Below, piece after piece: positions 39,169 to 47,942 of a stretch of DNA of 48,147 nt (its first letter is position 1; every line of letters starts with the position of its first letter). Under the pieces are notes generated by a model. It made no database searches and was not told the origin of the DNA. It was given only the letters and a program-made list of their open reading frames with translations. The stretch covers positions 1-48,147 of the forward strand of contig DASZVN010000210.1 in NCBI GenBank assembly GCA_035547055.1, written 5' to 3'. The DNA comes from DASZVN01 sp035547055. Lineage in GTDB: Bacteria > Pseudomonadota > Alphaproteobacteria > Rhizobiales > Methylopilaceae. A program made the translations under genes and the position numbers.

Positions 39169-39536
39169 AGCGGCGCAGCCCGAGCGGTGTGGTGGTCCGA
39201 GGTTCCGGAGAGTGCGCCGGGGCGCTTCGAACCGGTTTCCCTTGAACAGTCGGCTATCGAGCGCTGTCGCCTAACAGGCCACGTCGGTAACGCAACGCAG
39301 GTAACCACCTGCTGCGCGGCATTTACTCGTCGACGCGCCAGCTTGCTCTGGACGACATCGTAGCATCGTTGGGCGCATGCCCTCCTTCCTCAGGCGATGC
39401 ATTGCCGTCCGCTGCGACACGCTCAACCGCAGCCCCTCCTCGGCTGTTCCTCACGGCTCTGCCCCGATCCCGGGGCCGCTCTCTGTCCCTCATCTCAGCG
39501 ACAGACCTGCGGGAGACTTTTTGAAACTGTCCTTCC
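39169..39536 (+). other. 368-bp upstream region of the aldolase/CoA-ligase operon
   Basis: No convincing gene. The start of the next gene lies inside TTCCATGGAA, a 10-bp palindrome at 39533-39542. A T-run (39519-39523) and purine/pyrimidine-rich stretches are visible, but no promoter can be assigned. Confidence 0.4.
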
Positions 39537-40328
39537 ATGGAACAGTCCACGTCGAACCGAATGGGCGGAGGGCCCCCTTCCGGCGATCCGGAGGCCGAGG
39601 CGCAAACCGAATGGCACGCGCGCGTCAACCTCGCCGCCTGCTATCGGCTGATGGCCCATTTCGGCATGACCGACATCATTCACACCCACATCTCGGCGCG
39701 GGTACCAGGGACGGAAAATGAGTTCTTGATAAACCCATATGGGATGTTGTTCGAAGAAGTGCGGGCGTCACAGCTGGTAAAGGTCAATATTGAAGGCGAT
39801 GTCCTGTCGGATCCGTCGGGCATGGGCATCAACCGCGCCGGATTCTTCATTCATAGCGCCGTGCATCGGGCCCGCCCGGACGTGCAATGCGTGCTGCATG
39901 CCCATACCGTCGCGACCATAGCCGTGTCCGCCCAGGAACCGGGCCTCCTGCCACTCAGCCAGCATGCCATGTTCCTCTTGGGAGGGATCCGCTACCTCGA
40001 CTATGGCGGCTTCGTCGAGGGGGAGGAGGGGCGGGCCGAGATCGGGAAGGCGCTCGCCGGCGGCCGAATCCTCATTCTGCGCAACCACGGACCGCTCATT
40101 GCCGGTGCAACCGCGGCGCACGCATTCAGCCTGATGCACTACCTCGAGCGGGCCTGCCAGGTTCAGGTTGCGACGCTGATGTCGGGAACGAGACCGGTGC
40201 GGCCCTCCGAGCCGGTCGTCAGACGCATGGAGAACATCGCCAGCGCCGGCACCGGCCCGGTGCTGCAGCGGGAATGGGCAGCGCTGCGGCGCATGCTGGA
40301 TCGGCAAGACCCCACTTATGCGTCCTGA
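39537..40328 (+). CDS. Class II aldolase/adducin-family protein
   Basis: 263 residues. Metal-site motifs are intact: HTHIS (IIHTHISARVPG), the His pair in CVLHAHTVATIAVSA and a C-terminal RNHGPLIAG. Family members cleave or decarboxylate hydroxy-acid substrates with zinc or another divalent metal; several act as decarboxylases of aromatic dicarboxylates such as 4,5-dihydroxyphthalate in actinobacteria. The ATG at 39537 has no clear ribosome site; a Met eight codons later is an alternative. First gene of a plus-strand operon with a PaaK-like ligase and an ABC importer. Confidence 0.88.
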   Translation: MEQSTSNRMGGGPPSGDPEAEAQTEWHARVNLAACYRLMAHFGMTDIIHTHISARVPGTENEFLINPYGMLFEEVRASQLVKVNIEGDVLSDPSGMGINRAGFFIHSAVHRARPDVQCVLHAHTVATIAVSAQEPGLLPLSQHAMFLLGGIRYLDYGGFVEGEEGRAEIGKALAGGRILILRNHGPLIAGATAAHAFSLMHYLERACQVQVATLMSGTRPVRPSEPVVRRMENIASAGTGPVLQREWAALRRMLDRQDPTYAS

Positions 40329-40456
40329 CGGTCGCTATGTCGGTAACGTTGGCGACAGAACCTCAATCACGATCCGTGCCATGCAACCCAAGAGCCATCG
40401 AGGGGACGCGTCAGGTCCAGTGGCGTTCCCACGACGCAATCGGTCCGAGGTGATGA

Positions 40457-41866
40457 ATGGCTGAATCTATGGCGAGTCCAGCTCCATACTATGATCAATC
40501 GCTCGATTTCGAGGCGCTGCGCCGCGAATATCCGGTGGGTGCCGAGTATTATAGAACGACCCACCGCATTTCACGGGACGAGCTGCACAGCCTGCAGGAA
40601 GCCAGATTTTTCAAGACCGTCGAACGCGGCTGGCAAGTGCCTTTCTACCGGCGCCGCTGGAGCGAGCACGGGCTGGAACCCGGCGACATCCGTTCGCTGG
40701 ACGATTTGAGGCATATCCCTCCCTATAGCGTGCACGACTTGCGCGACGCGATGGGGGATAACCCTCCTTTTGCAGATTACATTGGCCTCGATCCAAAGAA
40801 AGACGCGCCGCGGCCGCTCGTTCTTCATACCAGCGGTGGCACGACTGGCCTCCCACGCCCCATGCTCTACTCGCCACGCGACCGCGAGCTGTTTGCTCTG
40901 CTCGGCGCGCGGAGCTGTTTCATGCGGGGGATCAAGCCGTTCGATTTGGTGCAGGTCACGATGGCGCTCGGCCTCTCCAATGGCGGCATGCAGGCACATG
41001 AGGTTCTCTGGAAATATACGGGTGCCATTCCGGTATTGACCGGCTCGGGCGCGTCAACGCCGACGCGGCGCCAAATCGAGATCATGAAGGCGTGGGGCAT
41101 CTCTCATCTTCAGGGTTTCCCTGCTTACCTCAGACACATGGCGGAAGTGGCACAGGGCGAATTCAAGCTGGATGTCCGCACTCTCGGCCTGAAGTCGATT
41201 TTCACCCATCTTGGGCTCGATCGTCGCGAGGAACTGGAAGAGCTGTGGGGCACCAAGGTGTTCGACGGCTACGGCACCAATGAGGTCGGTGCTGTGGCCG
41301 GCGACTGCGAATACCGCACCGGCATGCACATCTTCGAAGACGCCTTCGTGATGGAGATCAACGACGTCGAGACCATGCAGCCGGTGGCGATGGGCGAGAA
41401 GGGTACGATGTTCATGACGGCCCTGTTCAAGGAGCTCGGCCCCGTAATTCGCTTCAACACAAACGATATCTCCGCCTTCGTCCCCGGGACGTGCGCGTGT
41501 GGCGGGACTCATCTGCGTCTGGAGAAGTTTTACGGCCGCAGCGACAACATGATCAAAGTTCGCGGCGCCAATGTCTTTCCAGAAGCAGTAGGTGCCGTCA
41601 TCGCTGCTCATCCGGCTTCCAACGGTGAATATGTGTGTGTGGTGGACCTCGTCGGGGCGGACCGACACGAAGATCTCACCGTCCATGTCGAGATCAAGGA
41701 CCTGGGGTTGGACCGCGACGGCCTGGCCCATGAGCTGGCGCAACGACTGAAGGAAGGGGTCGGAGTCAATTGCAGGGTGGAGATCGCCGCTCCCGGAGAC
41801 CTCGAGCCGATGACCGGGTTCGCCACTCTGCCCAAGGCGAGGCGACTGATCGACCGTCGCCATTGA
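40457..41866 (+). CDS. Phenylacetate-CoA ligase (PaaK)-family adenylate-forming enzyme
   Basis: 469 residues with GAGGTGA before the ATG. P-loop T125-S-G-G-T-T-G-L-P133. The YGTNEVGAVAGDCE motif (A5-like), a zinc-finger-like CACGGTH and the C-terminal GRSDNMIKVRGANVFP are PaaK features. It should convert an aromatic or other carboxylic acid to its CoA thioester via an acyl-adenylate. The specificity cannot be given from sequence. Position between a class II aldolase and an ABC importer suggests activation of an imported acid or of the decarboxylated product. Confidence 0.9.
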   Translation: MAESMASPAPYYDQSLDFEALRREYPVGAEYYRTTHRISRDELHSLQEARFFKTVERGWQVPFYRRRWSEHGLEPGDIRSLDDLRHIPPYSVHDLRDAMGDNPPFADYIGLDPKKDAPRPLVLHTSGGTTGLPRPMLYSPRDRELFALLGARSCFMRGIKPFDLVQVTMALGLSNGGMQAHEVLWKYTGAIPVLTGSGASTPTRRQIEIMKAWGISHLQGFPAYLRHMAEVAQGEFKLDVRTLGLKSIFTHLGLDRREELEELWGTKVFDGYGTNEVGAVAGDCEYRTGMHIFEDAFVMEINDVETMQPVAMGEKGTMFMTALFKELGPVIRFNTNDISAFVPGTCACGGTHLRLEKFYGRSDNMIKVRGANVFPEAVGAVIAAHPASNGEYVCVVDLVGADRHEDLTVHVEIKDLGLDRDGLAHELAQRLKEGVGVNCRVEIAAPGDLEPMTGFATLPKARRLIDRRH

Positions 41867-41893
41867 ATCAGAAGAGCATCCAGGAGAGGAAAA

Positions 41894-42970
41894 ATGATCC
41901 GAGAATGCGTGGTTGGGCTCCTGCTTGCGGCGGCTCCCCTGGTGGGCGCCGCGGCGCAATCCTCACCCAAGGAGTTCGCAGGTCAGACCCTTCGGGTGGC
42001 GATATTCGGCGGCACCTGGCAACAGTGGCAGCAGAAGACTATCGAGCCGCTCTTCACCAAGGCGACGGGCGCCAAGGTCGAATACACGCCGGGCGCGCCC
42101 GCACAGTTCCTGGCCGCGATGGTCGCGGCGAAAGGCCGGAACGTTCCCTTCGACCTCGCGCCGCTGGGGGACGACCTCTTGCTCGAAGCGTCCCGCCAGG
42201 GCCTCCTGCTCAACGACTACTCTAAAGCGCTCATGCCGAACGTCGACAAGCTGTTCGACGAAATCAAGCCGAACCAGGTGCACGGCCCCTCGGACTTCGT
42301 GTCGCTGAACGGCGTTCTCTATGACGAGGAGAAATTTCGCAGCAATGGCCTGCCTCCCCCCACGAATTGGGAGGTGCTGAACAATCCGAAACTCGCCGGC
42401 CACATCGCAATTCCGGATATCACATTCGTCTATAGGATAATTTATGCCAATATCAATTACTGGAAGACGGGAGATCGATACAATCTCGATGGGACGCTCG
42501 AGTGGCTCAAGAATATCAAGAATCCTATCGTATATAACGATTTCCCCACATTGCAGACTCGATTCAACAGCGGGGAGATATGGGCGGTGCTCGGCAGCGC
42601 TGGATATATCCTGAGATTTCGAAAGCAGGGAAGAGAGATGAAGTTCGTCATTCCCCAATCTCGTGACGAGAAGGGCGGCGTGACCTTCTCCTCTCTCAAC
42701 ATCATCAAGGGGACAACCAAGGCCCGCCTCGCTCAGATTTGGATTAATCTGGCGATCAGCGATGAGGTCCAGACCTCGATGGTCAAGGAGATCGGTTTCG
42801 GGGCTTCGAACCGGGTTGTCTCGGACAAGCTGCGGAATGATCCCGCCTTGAAGGATCTGCTGATCGACAACGAGGAGCAGCTCAAGATTGCGGCGAAGAC
42901 CGATTGGGGAAAGATGACGGCGGTGCTGCCTCAATGGATCGACAAGTGGGATCGGGCCGTTCGCCGCTGA
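41894..42970 (+). CDS. ABC transporter periplasmic binding protein, polyamine/PotD type
   Basis: 358 residues; AGGAGAGGAAAA site before the ATG. Sec signal peptide MIRECVVGLLLAAAPLVGAAA. The mature part has LRVAIFGGTWQQWQQKTIEPLF, a start shared by PotD and related catabolic receptors, and YDEEKFRSNGLPPPTNWEVL. The middle third (about 42410-42620) is noticeably A/T-rich compared with flanking genes. With the two permeases and the ATPase that follow, it makes a complete importer. Relatives carry polyamines or small carboxylates; the ligand here is unknown. Confidence 0.92.
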   Translation: MIRECVVGLLLAAAPLVGAAAQSSPKEFAGQTLRVAIFGGTWQQWQQKTIEPLFTKATGAKVEYTPGAPAQFLAAMVAAKGRNVPFDLAPLGDDLLLEASRQGLLLNDYSKALMPNVDKLFDEIKPNQVHGPSDFVSLNGVLYDEEKFRSNGLPPPTNWEVLNNPKLAGHIAIPDITFVYRIIYANINYWKTGDRYNLDGTLEWLKNIKNPIVYNDFPTLQTRFNSGEIWAVLGSAGYILRFRKQGREMKFVIPQSRDEKGGVTFSSLNIIKGTTKARLAQIWINLAISDEVQTSMVKEIGFGASNRVVSDKLRNDPALKDLLIDNEEQLKIAAKTDWGKMTAVLPQWIDKWDRAVRR

Positions 42971-42991
42971 TTTGAAGGCAGGGTGAGCGCC

Positions 42992-43852
42992 ATGAAGGTG
43001 TCGCGGAATCGGCGAGCAGCTGGGCTGCTGCTCGCCGTTCCGGTCGGCTTCGTCCTGATCACCTTCGGCTCGGCGTTGATCCTGTTCCTGCTCGAGAGCC
43101 TTCATCCATCGACTGGGATGGGGAGTAGCGGAGAAGGCTTCACCCTCGAAAACTACGGTCGGCTTCTCGATTCGTATTTCTTTGAAGTCTTGGTTCGGAC
43201 GGCGCTTATTTCGCTCGTCGTGACGGCGCTGTCCCTCGTCGTAGCCTATCCGTTCGCACTCTACGTGGCACGCTATGCCGGCCGCTTTGGCACGATCTGC
43301 CTCGTCGTCGTACTTGCGTCGCATGGCATGAGTTTGGTCGTCCGGGCTCTGGGCTGGATCAGCATCCTGACGGAAGGCGGACCCGCCAATCAGGCCTTGC
43401 TGGCCCTTGGCCTGATATCCCATCCGATCAGGTTGCTGGACGGCAATTTTGCTCTGGTCGTGGGTCTCGTGCACGGGTTCGTGCCGCTCTTCGTGCTGAT
43501 CTTGTATCCGGTACTCCATGCGATCGATCCTGCTTTCGAACGAGCCGCCGAGGGGCTGGGCGCATCGCGGATGACTGTGATCCGCAAGATTATCTGGCCG
43601 CTGTCGCTGCCTGGCGTCGTAGCAGCGTCATTGCTATGCTTTGCAATCTGTATGGGAGTTTATACAACGACGGCGCTGTTGGCAGGTGGACGGGTGACGA
43701 CTTTTCCAATTCTGGTGCAGCAGCAGATTTCCGTGGTGATGAACTATCCGTTCGGGGCCGCGATGGCGATGGCGTTGCTTGTGGTCGTCATGGGGATGAC
43801 GTGGGCCGGCTCCGCGTGCGCGCGCTGGTATGCGGCCATTGCCAATCCATGA
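42992..43852 (+). CDS. ABC transporter permease, PotB-like
   Basis: 286 residues from ATG 42992; a GTG at 42983 would add three residues. Six hydrophobic segments, with the EAA loop FERAAEGLGASRMTVIRKIIWPLSLPG that docks on the ATPase. The C-terminal MAMALLVVVMGM segment is the last helix. The stop overlaps the next permease gene by 4 bp (ATGA at 43849-43852). It pairs with PotC-like 43849-44667 as the pore. Confidence 0.92.
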   Translation: MKVSRNRRAAGLLLAVPVGFVLITFGSALILFLLESLHPSTGMGSSGEGFTLENYGRLLDSYFFEVLVRTALISLVVTALSLVVAYPFALYVARYAGRFGTICLVVVLASHGMSLVVRALGWISILTEGGPANQALLALGLISHPIRLLDGNFALVVGLVHGFVPLFVLILYPVLHAIDPAFERAAEGLGASRMTVIRKIIWPLSLPGVVAASLLCFAICMGVYTTTALLAGGRVTTFPILVQQQISVVMNYPFGAAMAMALLVVVMGMTWAGSACARWYAAIANP

Positions 43853-44667
43853 AGCGCCGATCGTCCTCTTTCGACCTCGTGATTTTCGCCATCGTAGCGA
43901 CCACGCTGGTGTTCCTCCTGGCACCCCTGGTGGTGGTCGTGATGAATTCGATCGGCCGCGCCGGCATCGCGAGCTTTCCGCCCCGCGAGTTGACGTTCGA
44001 ATCCTATTACGCGATCCCGTCGCGCTGGCTGACGGCCCTCGTTGACTCGGTTTGGCTGGGCATCGCTGCCGCCGGCCTTGCGGCGGCGTTGGCAACGTCC
44101 GCGGCGCTGGCGCTTTCTCGCACCCGGTTGCGCCACGGCGGGATCGCCCTCGTCTTGTTGCGGACCCCGTTGCAGGCTCCGTCCCTGGTCGTCGGAATTG
44201 CATTCCTCCAACTCTATGTGTGGCTGTCGGCATCCTCCGGTGTTCCGCTTCGCGGGAGCTTTGTCGGGCTTCTGCTGGCCCACACCGTGGTCTCGATCCC
44301 GTCGGTGCTCGCTGTCGTCTTGGCGCGCCTCAATGCGATGGACAGTCAGTACGAAGAGGCCGCCTACGGGCTCGGTGCAGGTCCCGTGCGGACATTCTTC
44401 CGTGTCACCCTCCCTCTGATCGGGCCTGCCGTCCTTTCGGGTGTGTACTTCGCCTTTCTGCTGTCGCTCGACAACGTGCCTCTCTCGCTCTTTCTTGCGA
44501 GTTCCAGTTTCCCGCTCCTTCCAATTGAGTTGTTCACCTCCGCGTCCTTCGATTTGACGCGGACGCTTTATGCTGTGGCCACCATTGTCTGTGTGCTCAC
44601 CACGGTGCTCACCACGGTGGCGTTCCGACGGCTGACGGCGACCCTGGTCACCGCCGCTCAGGTTTGA
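43849..44667 (+). CDS. ABC transporter permease, PotC-like
   Basis: 272 residues from the ATG within the ATGA overlap. Hydrophobic segments start at FDLVIFAIVATTLVFLLAPL. The EAA-like loop YEEAAYGLGAGPVRTFFRVTLPLIGPA is present. The end is followed by the ATPase gene after 15 bp. It is the second pore subunit of the polyamine-type importer. Confidence 0.92.
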   Translation: MKRRSSSFDLVIFAIVATTLVFLLAPLVVVVMNSIGRAGIASFPPRELTFESYYAIPSRWLTALVDSVWLGIAAAGLAAALATSAALALSRTRLRHGGIALVLLRTPLQAPSLVVGIAFLQLYVWLSASSGVPLRGSFVGLLLAHTVVSIPSVLAVVLARLNAMDSQYEEAAYGLGAGPVRTFFRVTLPLIGPAVLSGVYFAFLLSLDNVPLSLFLASSSFPLLPIELFTSASFDLTRTLYAVATIVCVLTTVLTTVAFRRLTATLVTAAQV

Positions 44668-44682
44668 ACCGGGAAGATCTCG

Positions 44683-45747
44683 ATGGCGCCGCTTACTGCC
44701 CAACCCATGCTGCAGATCAGCAATGTAAGCGTGCGTTTCGGCGAGGCGGTGGCGGTCAACGATGTTTCCCTCACGGTGGCCGCCGGGGAGTTCGTCAGCC
44801 TTCTCGGGCCGTCGGGCTGCGGCAAGACTACCCTCCTTCGCTCGATAGCCGGCTATGTATTCCCGGAACCCGGGAAGGTGGTGGTGAATGGCAGAGATAT
44901 CACCGATCTGCCACCGCAGGCGCGCCGCATTGGCATGGTATTCCAAAACTATGCGCTGTTTCCCCATCTATCGGTGGGCGAAAACATCGGCTTCGGGATG
45001 GCGATGCAGCGCCGCTCGGCCTCCGAGATCGCGGCGCGGGTTCGCGAGATGCTCGAGGTAGTGCGCTTGCCCGGCTTCGAGAAGCGGAGGCCCGGCCAGC
45101 TCTCCGGCGGCCAGCAGCAGCGCGTGGCGTTGGCCCGCGCGCTCGCCTTCGAACCCCAGTTGCTGCTGCTCGATGAGCCGCTCGGCGCGCTTGATCTGCA
45201 GCTTCGCGAATCCATGCAGCTCGAGATCAAGCGGATTCAGCGCGCCACCGGCGTGACGACGATCTTCGTCACTCATGACCAGGGCGAGGCGCTGGCGATG
45301 TCCGATCGGGTTGCGGTCCTGAATGCCGGCCGCATCGAGCAGGTGGACGAGCCGCGTCGGCTCTACGCCGATCCGGCCACAGCGTTCGTCGCCGATTTCG
45401 TAGGGCGAAGCAATGTCATGGCCGCCGAGCTGGTCGCAAACGGCAACGAAGGCGCCGAGGTCCGGCTCGCAAACGTGGATAGGGCCGTTCCCGCGCGGTG
45501 CTCGACGATAGGGCCAGGCCAGCGGGGTTGGCTCTCCGTTCGTCCCGAGCACGTCCATCTCGGTGCCGAGGGGGCGTTCTTCGAGGCGGCCGTCGAAGGT
45601 GCGCTTTTTCTGGGCACGCATTCGCTGGTCACGCTCCGTCACGGGAGTGGACTGCGGCTCAACGCCCACTCCACGCGGTCATGGCGCCTCGGCGAGACTG
45701 TCGGTGTGCGTTGGAGCGCCGAGAACGCGAAATTTCTCGATTCGTGA
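44683..45747 (+). CDS. ABC transporter ATP-binding protein, PotA-like
   Basis: 354 residues. Walker A GPSGCGKTT, signature LSGGQQQRVALARAL, Walker B LLLLDEPLGALD, H-loop FVTHDQGEALAMSDR, followed by a C-terminal TOBE-type domain from about residue 240 (FVGRSNVMAAELV and VRPEHVHL). GGGAAGATC precedes the ATG; a Met eight codons later is possible. It completes the importer. Confidence 0.94.
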   Translation: MAPLTAQPMLQISNVSVRFGEAVAVNDVSLTVAAGEFVSLLGPSGCGKTTLLRSIAGYVFPEPGKVVVNGRDITDLPPQARRIGMVFQNYALFPHLSVGENIGFGMAMQRRSASEIAARVREMLEVVRLPGFEKRRPGQLSGGQQQRVALARALAFEPQLLLLDEPLGALDLQLRESMQLEIKRIQRATGVTTIFVTHDQGEALAMSDRVAVLNAGRIEQVDEPRRLYADPATAFVADFVGRSNVMAAELVANGNEGAEVRLANVDRAVPARCSTIGPGQRGWLSVRPEHVHLGAEGAFFEAAVEGALFLGTHSLVTLRHGSGLRLNAHSTRSWRLGETVGVRWSAENAKFLDS

Positions 45748-45764
45748 GAGACAAGGATCCCGCC

Positions 45765-46628
45765 ATGCGCATCTTCGACTGCCATTCCCACTGGAGCACC
45801 GAGAAGGGCTACCTCTTCCGCACGCCCGAGGATCTGGCCAGCCAGGAGCGCATCTGGAAGACAAAGCCAGAGTATCTGACCGAACAGCAGCAAGCGGATT
45901 ATTTTCGCAGGAGCGGCGTTCGCACAATCCTTGACATGGGTTGGATCAGCACGCTGCCGCTGGACGAGCTGAAGCAATATCACGACTATATGTTCGCAGT
46001 GCAGCGCGCTCATCCGGACGTGATCTTCGGCCACTGGATCAACATCGACCCGAGCCTCGGCAAGGACGCCATCCGCGAGTTCGAACGCTGCCTGGGGGCC
46101 GGCGGCGGCTTCGTCGCCCTCAGCATCTTCGGACAGGGATGGGGGCGCCCGCCGACCGATCCGATCTGGGACCCGTACTACAAAATCTCGATCGACGCAG
46201 GCACGCCTATTATGATCCACACTGGACTTACAGGGGTGGGGCAGGGCATGCGGGGCGGCAAGGGCATCATCAATGACCATGCCCATCCGAGGCATATAGA
46301 CGAGGTTGCGGCAAGATTCCCGGATCTCGACATCCTTGCAGCGCGTCCCTCCTACCCGTGGCAGGAAGAAATGATCGCCGTCATGCTGCACAAGGCCAAC
46401 GTGCAGTATGAACTACATGGATGGTCTCCGAAATACCTCTCGGATTCGCTAAAAAAGGAAATCCGCGGCCGTCTCCAAGATCGCGTAATGTTCGGATGCG
46501 ATTTTCCTGTTCTCAAATATGAAAAGATTGCAGCAGATTGGCAGACTTTGGGCTATTCTGATGCCATCCTTGAAAAGATTTTCTATAAAAATGCAGAAGC
46601 CTATTTCCCCGGTGCGGCTCATGTATAA
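45765..46628 (+). CDS. Amidohydrolase-family 2 (ACMSD-like) protein with an altered active site
   Basis: 287 residues from ATG 45765 (AAGGATC upstream). Metal motif D5-C-H7-S-H9 and the later His in IMIHTGL are intact, as is GCDFPVL near the end. The usual A-H-P-S-(W/Y)-PWQEE block reads A-A-R194-P-S-Y-PWQEE, so the catalytic His (His228 equivalent of ACMS decarboxylase) is Arg; one base, CAT to CGT, accounts for it. The usual DLSGWSPKY is ELHGWSPKY. The protein is otherwise full length. It could be a decarboxylase with different chemistry or one losing activity. Confidence 0.85.
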   Translation: MRIFDCHSHWSTEKGYLFRTPEDLASQERIWKTKPEYLTEQQQADYFRRSGVRTILDMGWISTLPLDELKQYHDYMFAVQRAHPDVIFGHWINIDPSLGKDAIREFERCLGAGGGFVALSIFGQGWGRPPTDPIWDPYYKISIDAGTPIMIHTGLTGVGQGMRGGKGIINDHAHPRHIDEVAARFPDLDILAARPSYPWQEEMIAVMLHKANVQYELHGWSPKYLSDSLKKEIRGRLQDRVMFGCDFPVLKYEKIAADWQTLGYSDAILEKIFYKNAEAYFPGAAHV

Positions 46629-46847
46629 TATATATTGTATGGATGTTGAGTCCTGTGGCGCGTGTCGGGTTCGATATGAATTTATAAGGCAAGCGCCTGA
46701 CTTAGACTAGGTGCGATACTGAGCCAGAGGTGGCCAGCGGTCTACCGTGTGGAGCCGGGCACTTCGCGGCATGGATTGAGCCGGCAGGCGGCACGCGCGC
46801 CGGATAACGGGGAGCGGATCGGCACGGCTGAGCAGAGAGCATACTCG
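46629..46847. other. A/T-rich intergenic gap
   Basis: 219 bp with no gene. The first part (46621-46690) is unusually A/T-rich for this window and includes AATATATATT (46627-46636). Possible promoter for the downstream dehydrogenase, but no box can be placed confidently. Confidence 0.35.
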
Positions 46848-47831
46848 ATGCGTCTATTCATGTTTCAGGGCAGTTACGACCGGGTACGCGCGCGTCTGCC
46901 TTCCGGCGTGCCATTTGAGGTCGTCACCATCGACGCTGGTCGTACCTGTCGGCTCGGCGGACGCGAGATGGACCTGGAAGTGGTGAAGCCGGATGTCGTC
47001 TGGCTCAGCCTGGATGCCGCCCAGGCGGGTGTTTTCGAGCCGCTTGCCGCCGCGGCGCGATCGCCGGGCGTCGGGTGGATGCAGACATTCCTGGCCGGCC
47101 TCGACGACCCGGGCCATATCGCCATCCTCGAAAGCGTTGGTCGCCTCACCCGGAGCGACGCCCAGGCGCCGGCGGTCGCACAGTTCGCTGTTGCTGCGGT
47201 GCTGTCCGAATGGACTGGCTTCGAGGGCTGGCGCGTCAACCAGGCCCACCGAAACTGGGTGCGGCGTCCCTTCCGCGAACTCGACGGCTCCCGGTGGCTG
47301 GTCGTCGGGTTCGGCCGGATCGGCCACGAGATCGCGCGCCGGGTGCGGGCGTTCGGCGCTGCCGTCATCGCCGTCCGGCGTGCCGCCGAGCCTGATGTGG
47401 AGGCCGACGAGGTCGTGACGCCGGAGGCATTGTCTGCGTATCTTCCAGCAGCCGACGTCGTGGTTCTCGCCTGTCCGCTGACGGCGCAGACACGCTATCT
47501 CGCTGATGCCGGCTTCTTTCGCGCGATGAAGCCGCGGGCGACATTTGTGAACATCTCGCGCGGAGCTCTGGTCTGCGAGGCGGATCTTCTCGCGGCGCTC
47601 GACAGCGGAACGCCAGAGGTCGCGATTCTCGACGTCTGTGAGACCGAGCCGCCTCCACCTGACAGTCCGCTCTGGAGCCACGCCGCAGTGCGCCTCAGTC
47701 CTCACAATGCGGGGCTTGGCGGCCGAGTGATGGCACGGGGCGACGATCTGTTCCTGGAAAACCTCGCGCGCCTTCTCGCCGGCGAGCCTCTGCGAAACCT
47801 CGTCACGTCATCGGGACAGCCTTTGTCATGA
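46848..47831 (+). CDS. D-2-hydroxyacid dehydrogenase family protein
   Basis: 327 residues from ATG 46848; an upstream in-frame ATG adds 33 residues of unlikely composition. Rossmann motif VVGFGRIGHEIARRV, catalytic Arg in NISRGALVCEADLLAAL, Glu in DVCETEP and the His in LSPHNAGL. The protein should reduce a 2-keto acid or oxidise a D-2-hydroxy acid with NAD(P)H. The first ~120 residues of the catalytic domain are poorly conserved, so the substrate is open. It is separated from the amidohydrolase operon by 219 bp, and may be transcribed alone. Confidence 0.9.
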   Translation: MRLFMFQGSYDRVRARLPSGVPFEVVTIDAGRTCRLGGREMDLEVVKPDVVWLSLDAAQAGVFEPLAAAARSPGVGWMQTFLAGLDDPGHIAILESVGRLTRSDAQAPAVAQFAVAAVLSEWTGFEGWRVNQAHRNWVRRPFRELDGSRWLVVGFGRIGHEIARRVRAFGAAVIAVRRAAEPDVEADEVVTPEALSAYLPAADVVVLACPLTAQTRYLADAGFFRAMKPRATFVNISRGALVCEADLLAALDSGTPEVAILDVCETEPPPPDSPLWSHAAVRLSPHNAGLGGRVMARGDDLFLENLARLLAGEPLRNLVTSSGQPLS

Positions 47832-47942
47832 GGCCAATCTGCGGGGCAAGCTGTTGTCGTCAGCGGTGGACCTCGGCGGTGGGACCGATGCCTATCGGAT
47901 AAATCGCCCCTGCCAATCGGTTCCGAAGACGGAACGCGCCCG

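Noticed and set aside
39533..39542. TTCCATGGAA palindrome over the aldolase start codon
   Set aside because: Only 10 bp, no second copy seen near the locus; a chance palindrome is plausible, so not called an operator.
39377..39721. 114-codon plus-strand frame before the class II aldolase gene
   Set aside because: Overlaps the aldolase start in another frame and is Pro/Arg/Ser-rich without a motif.
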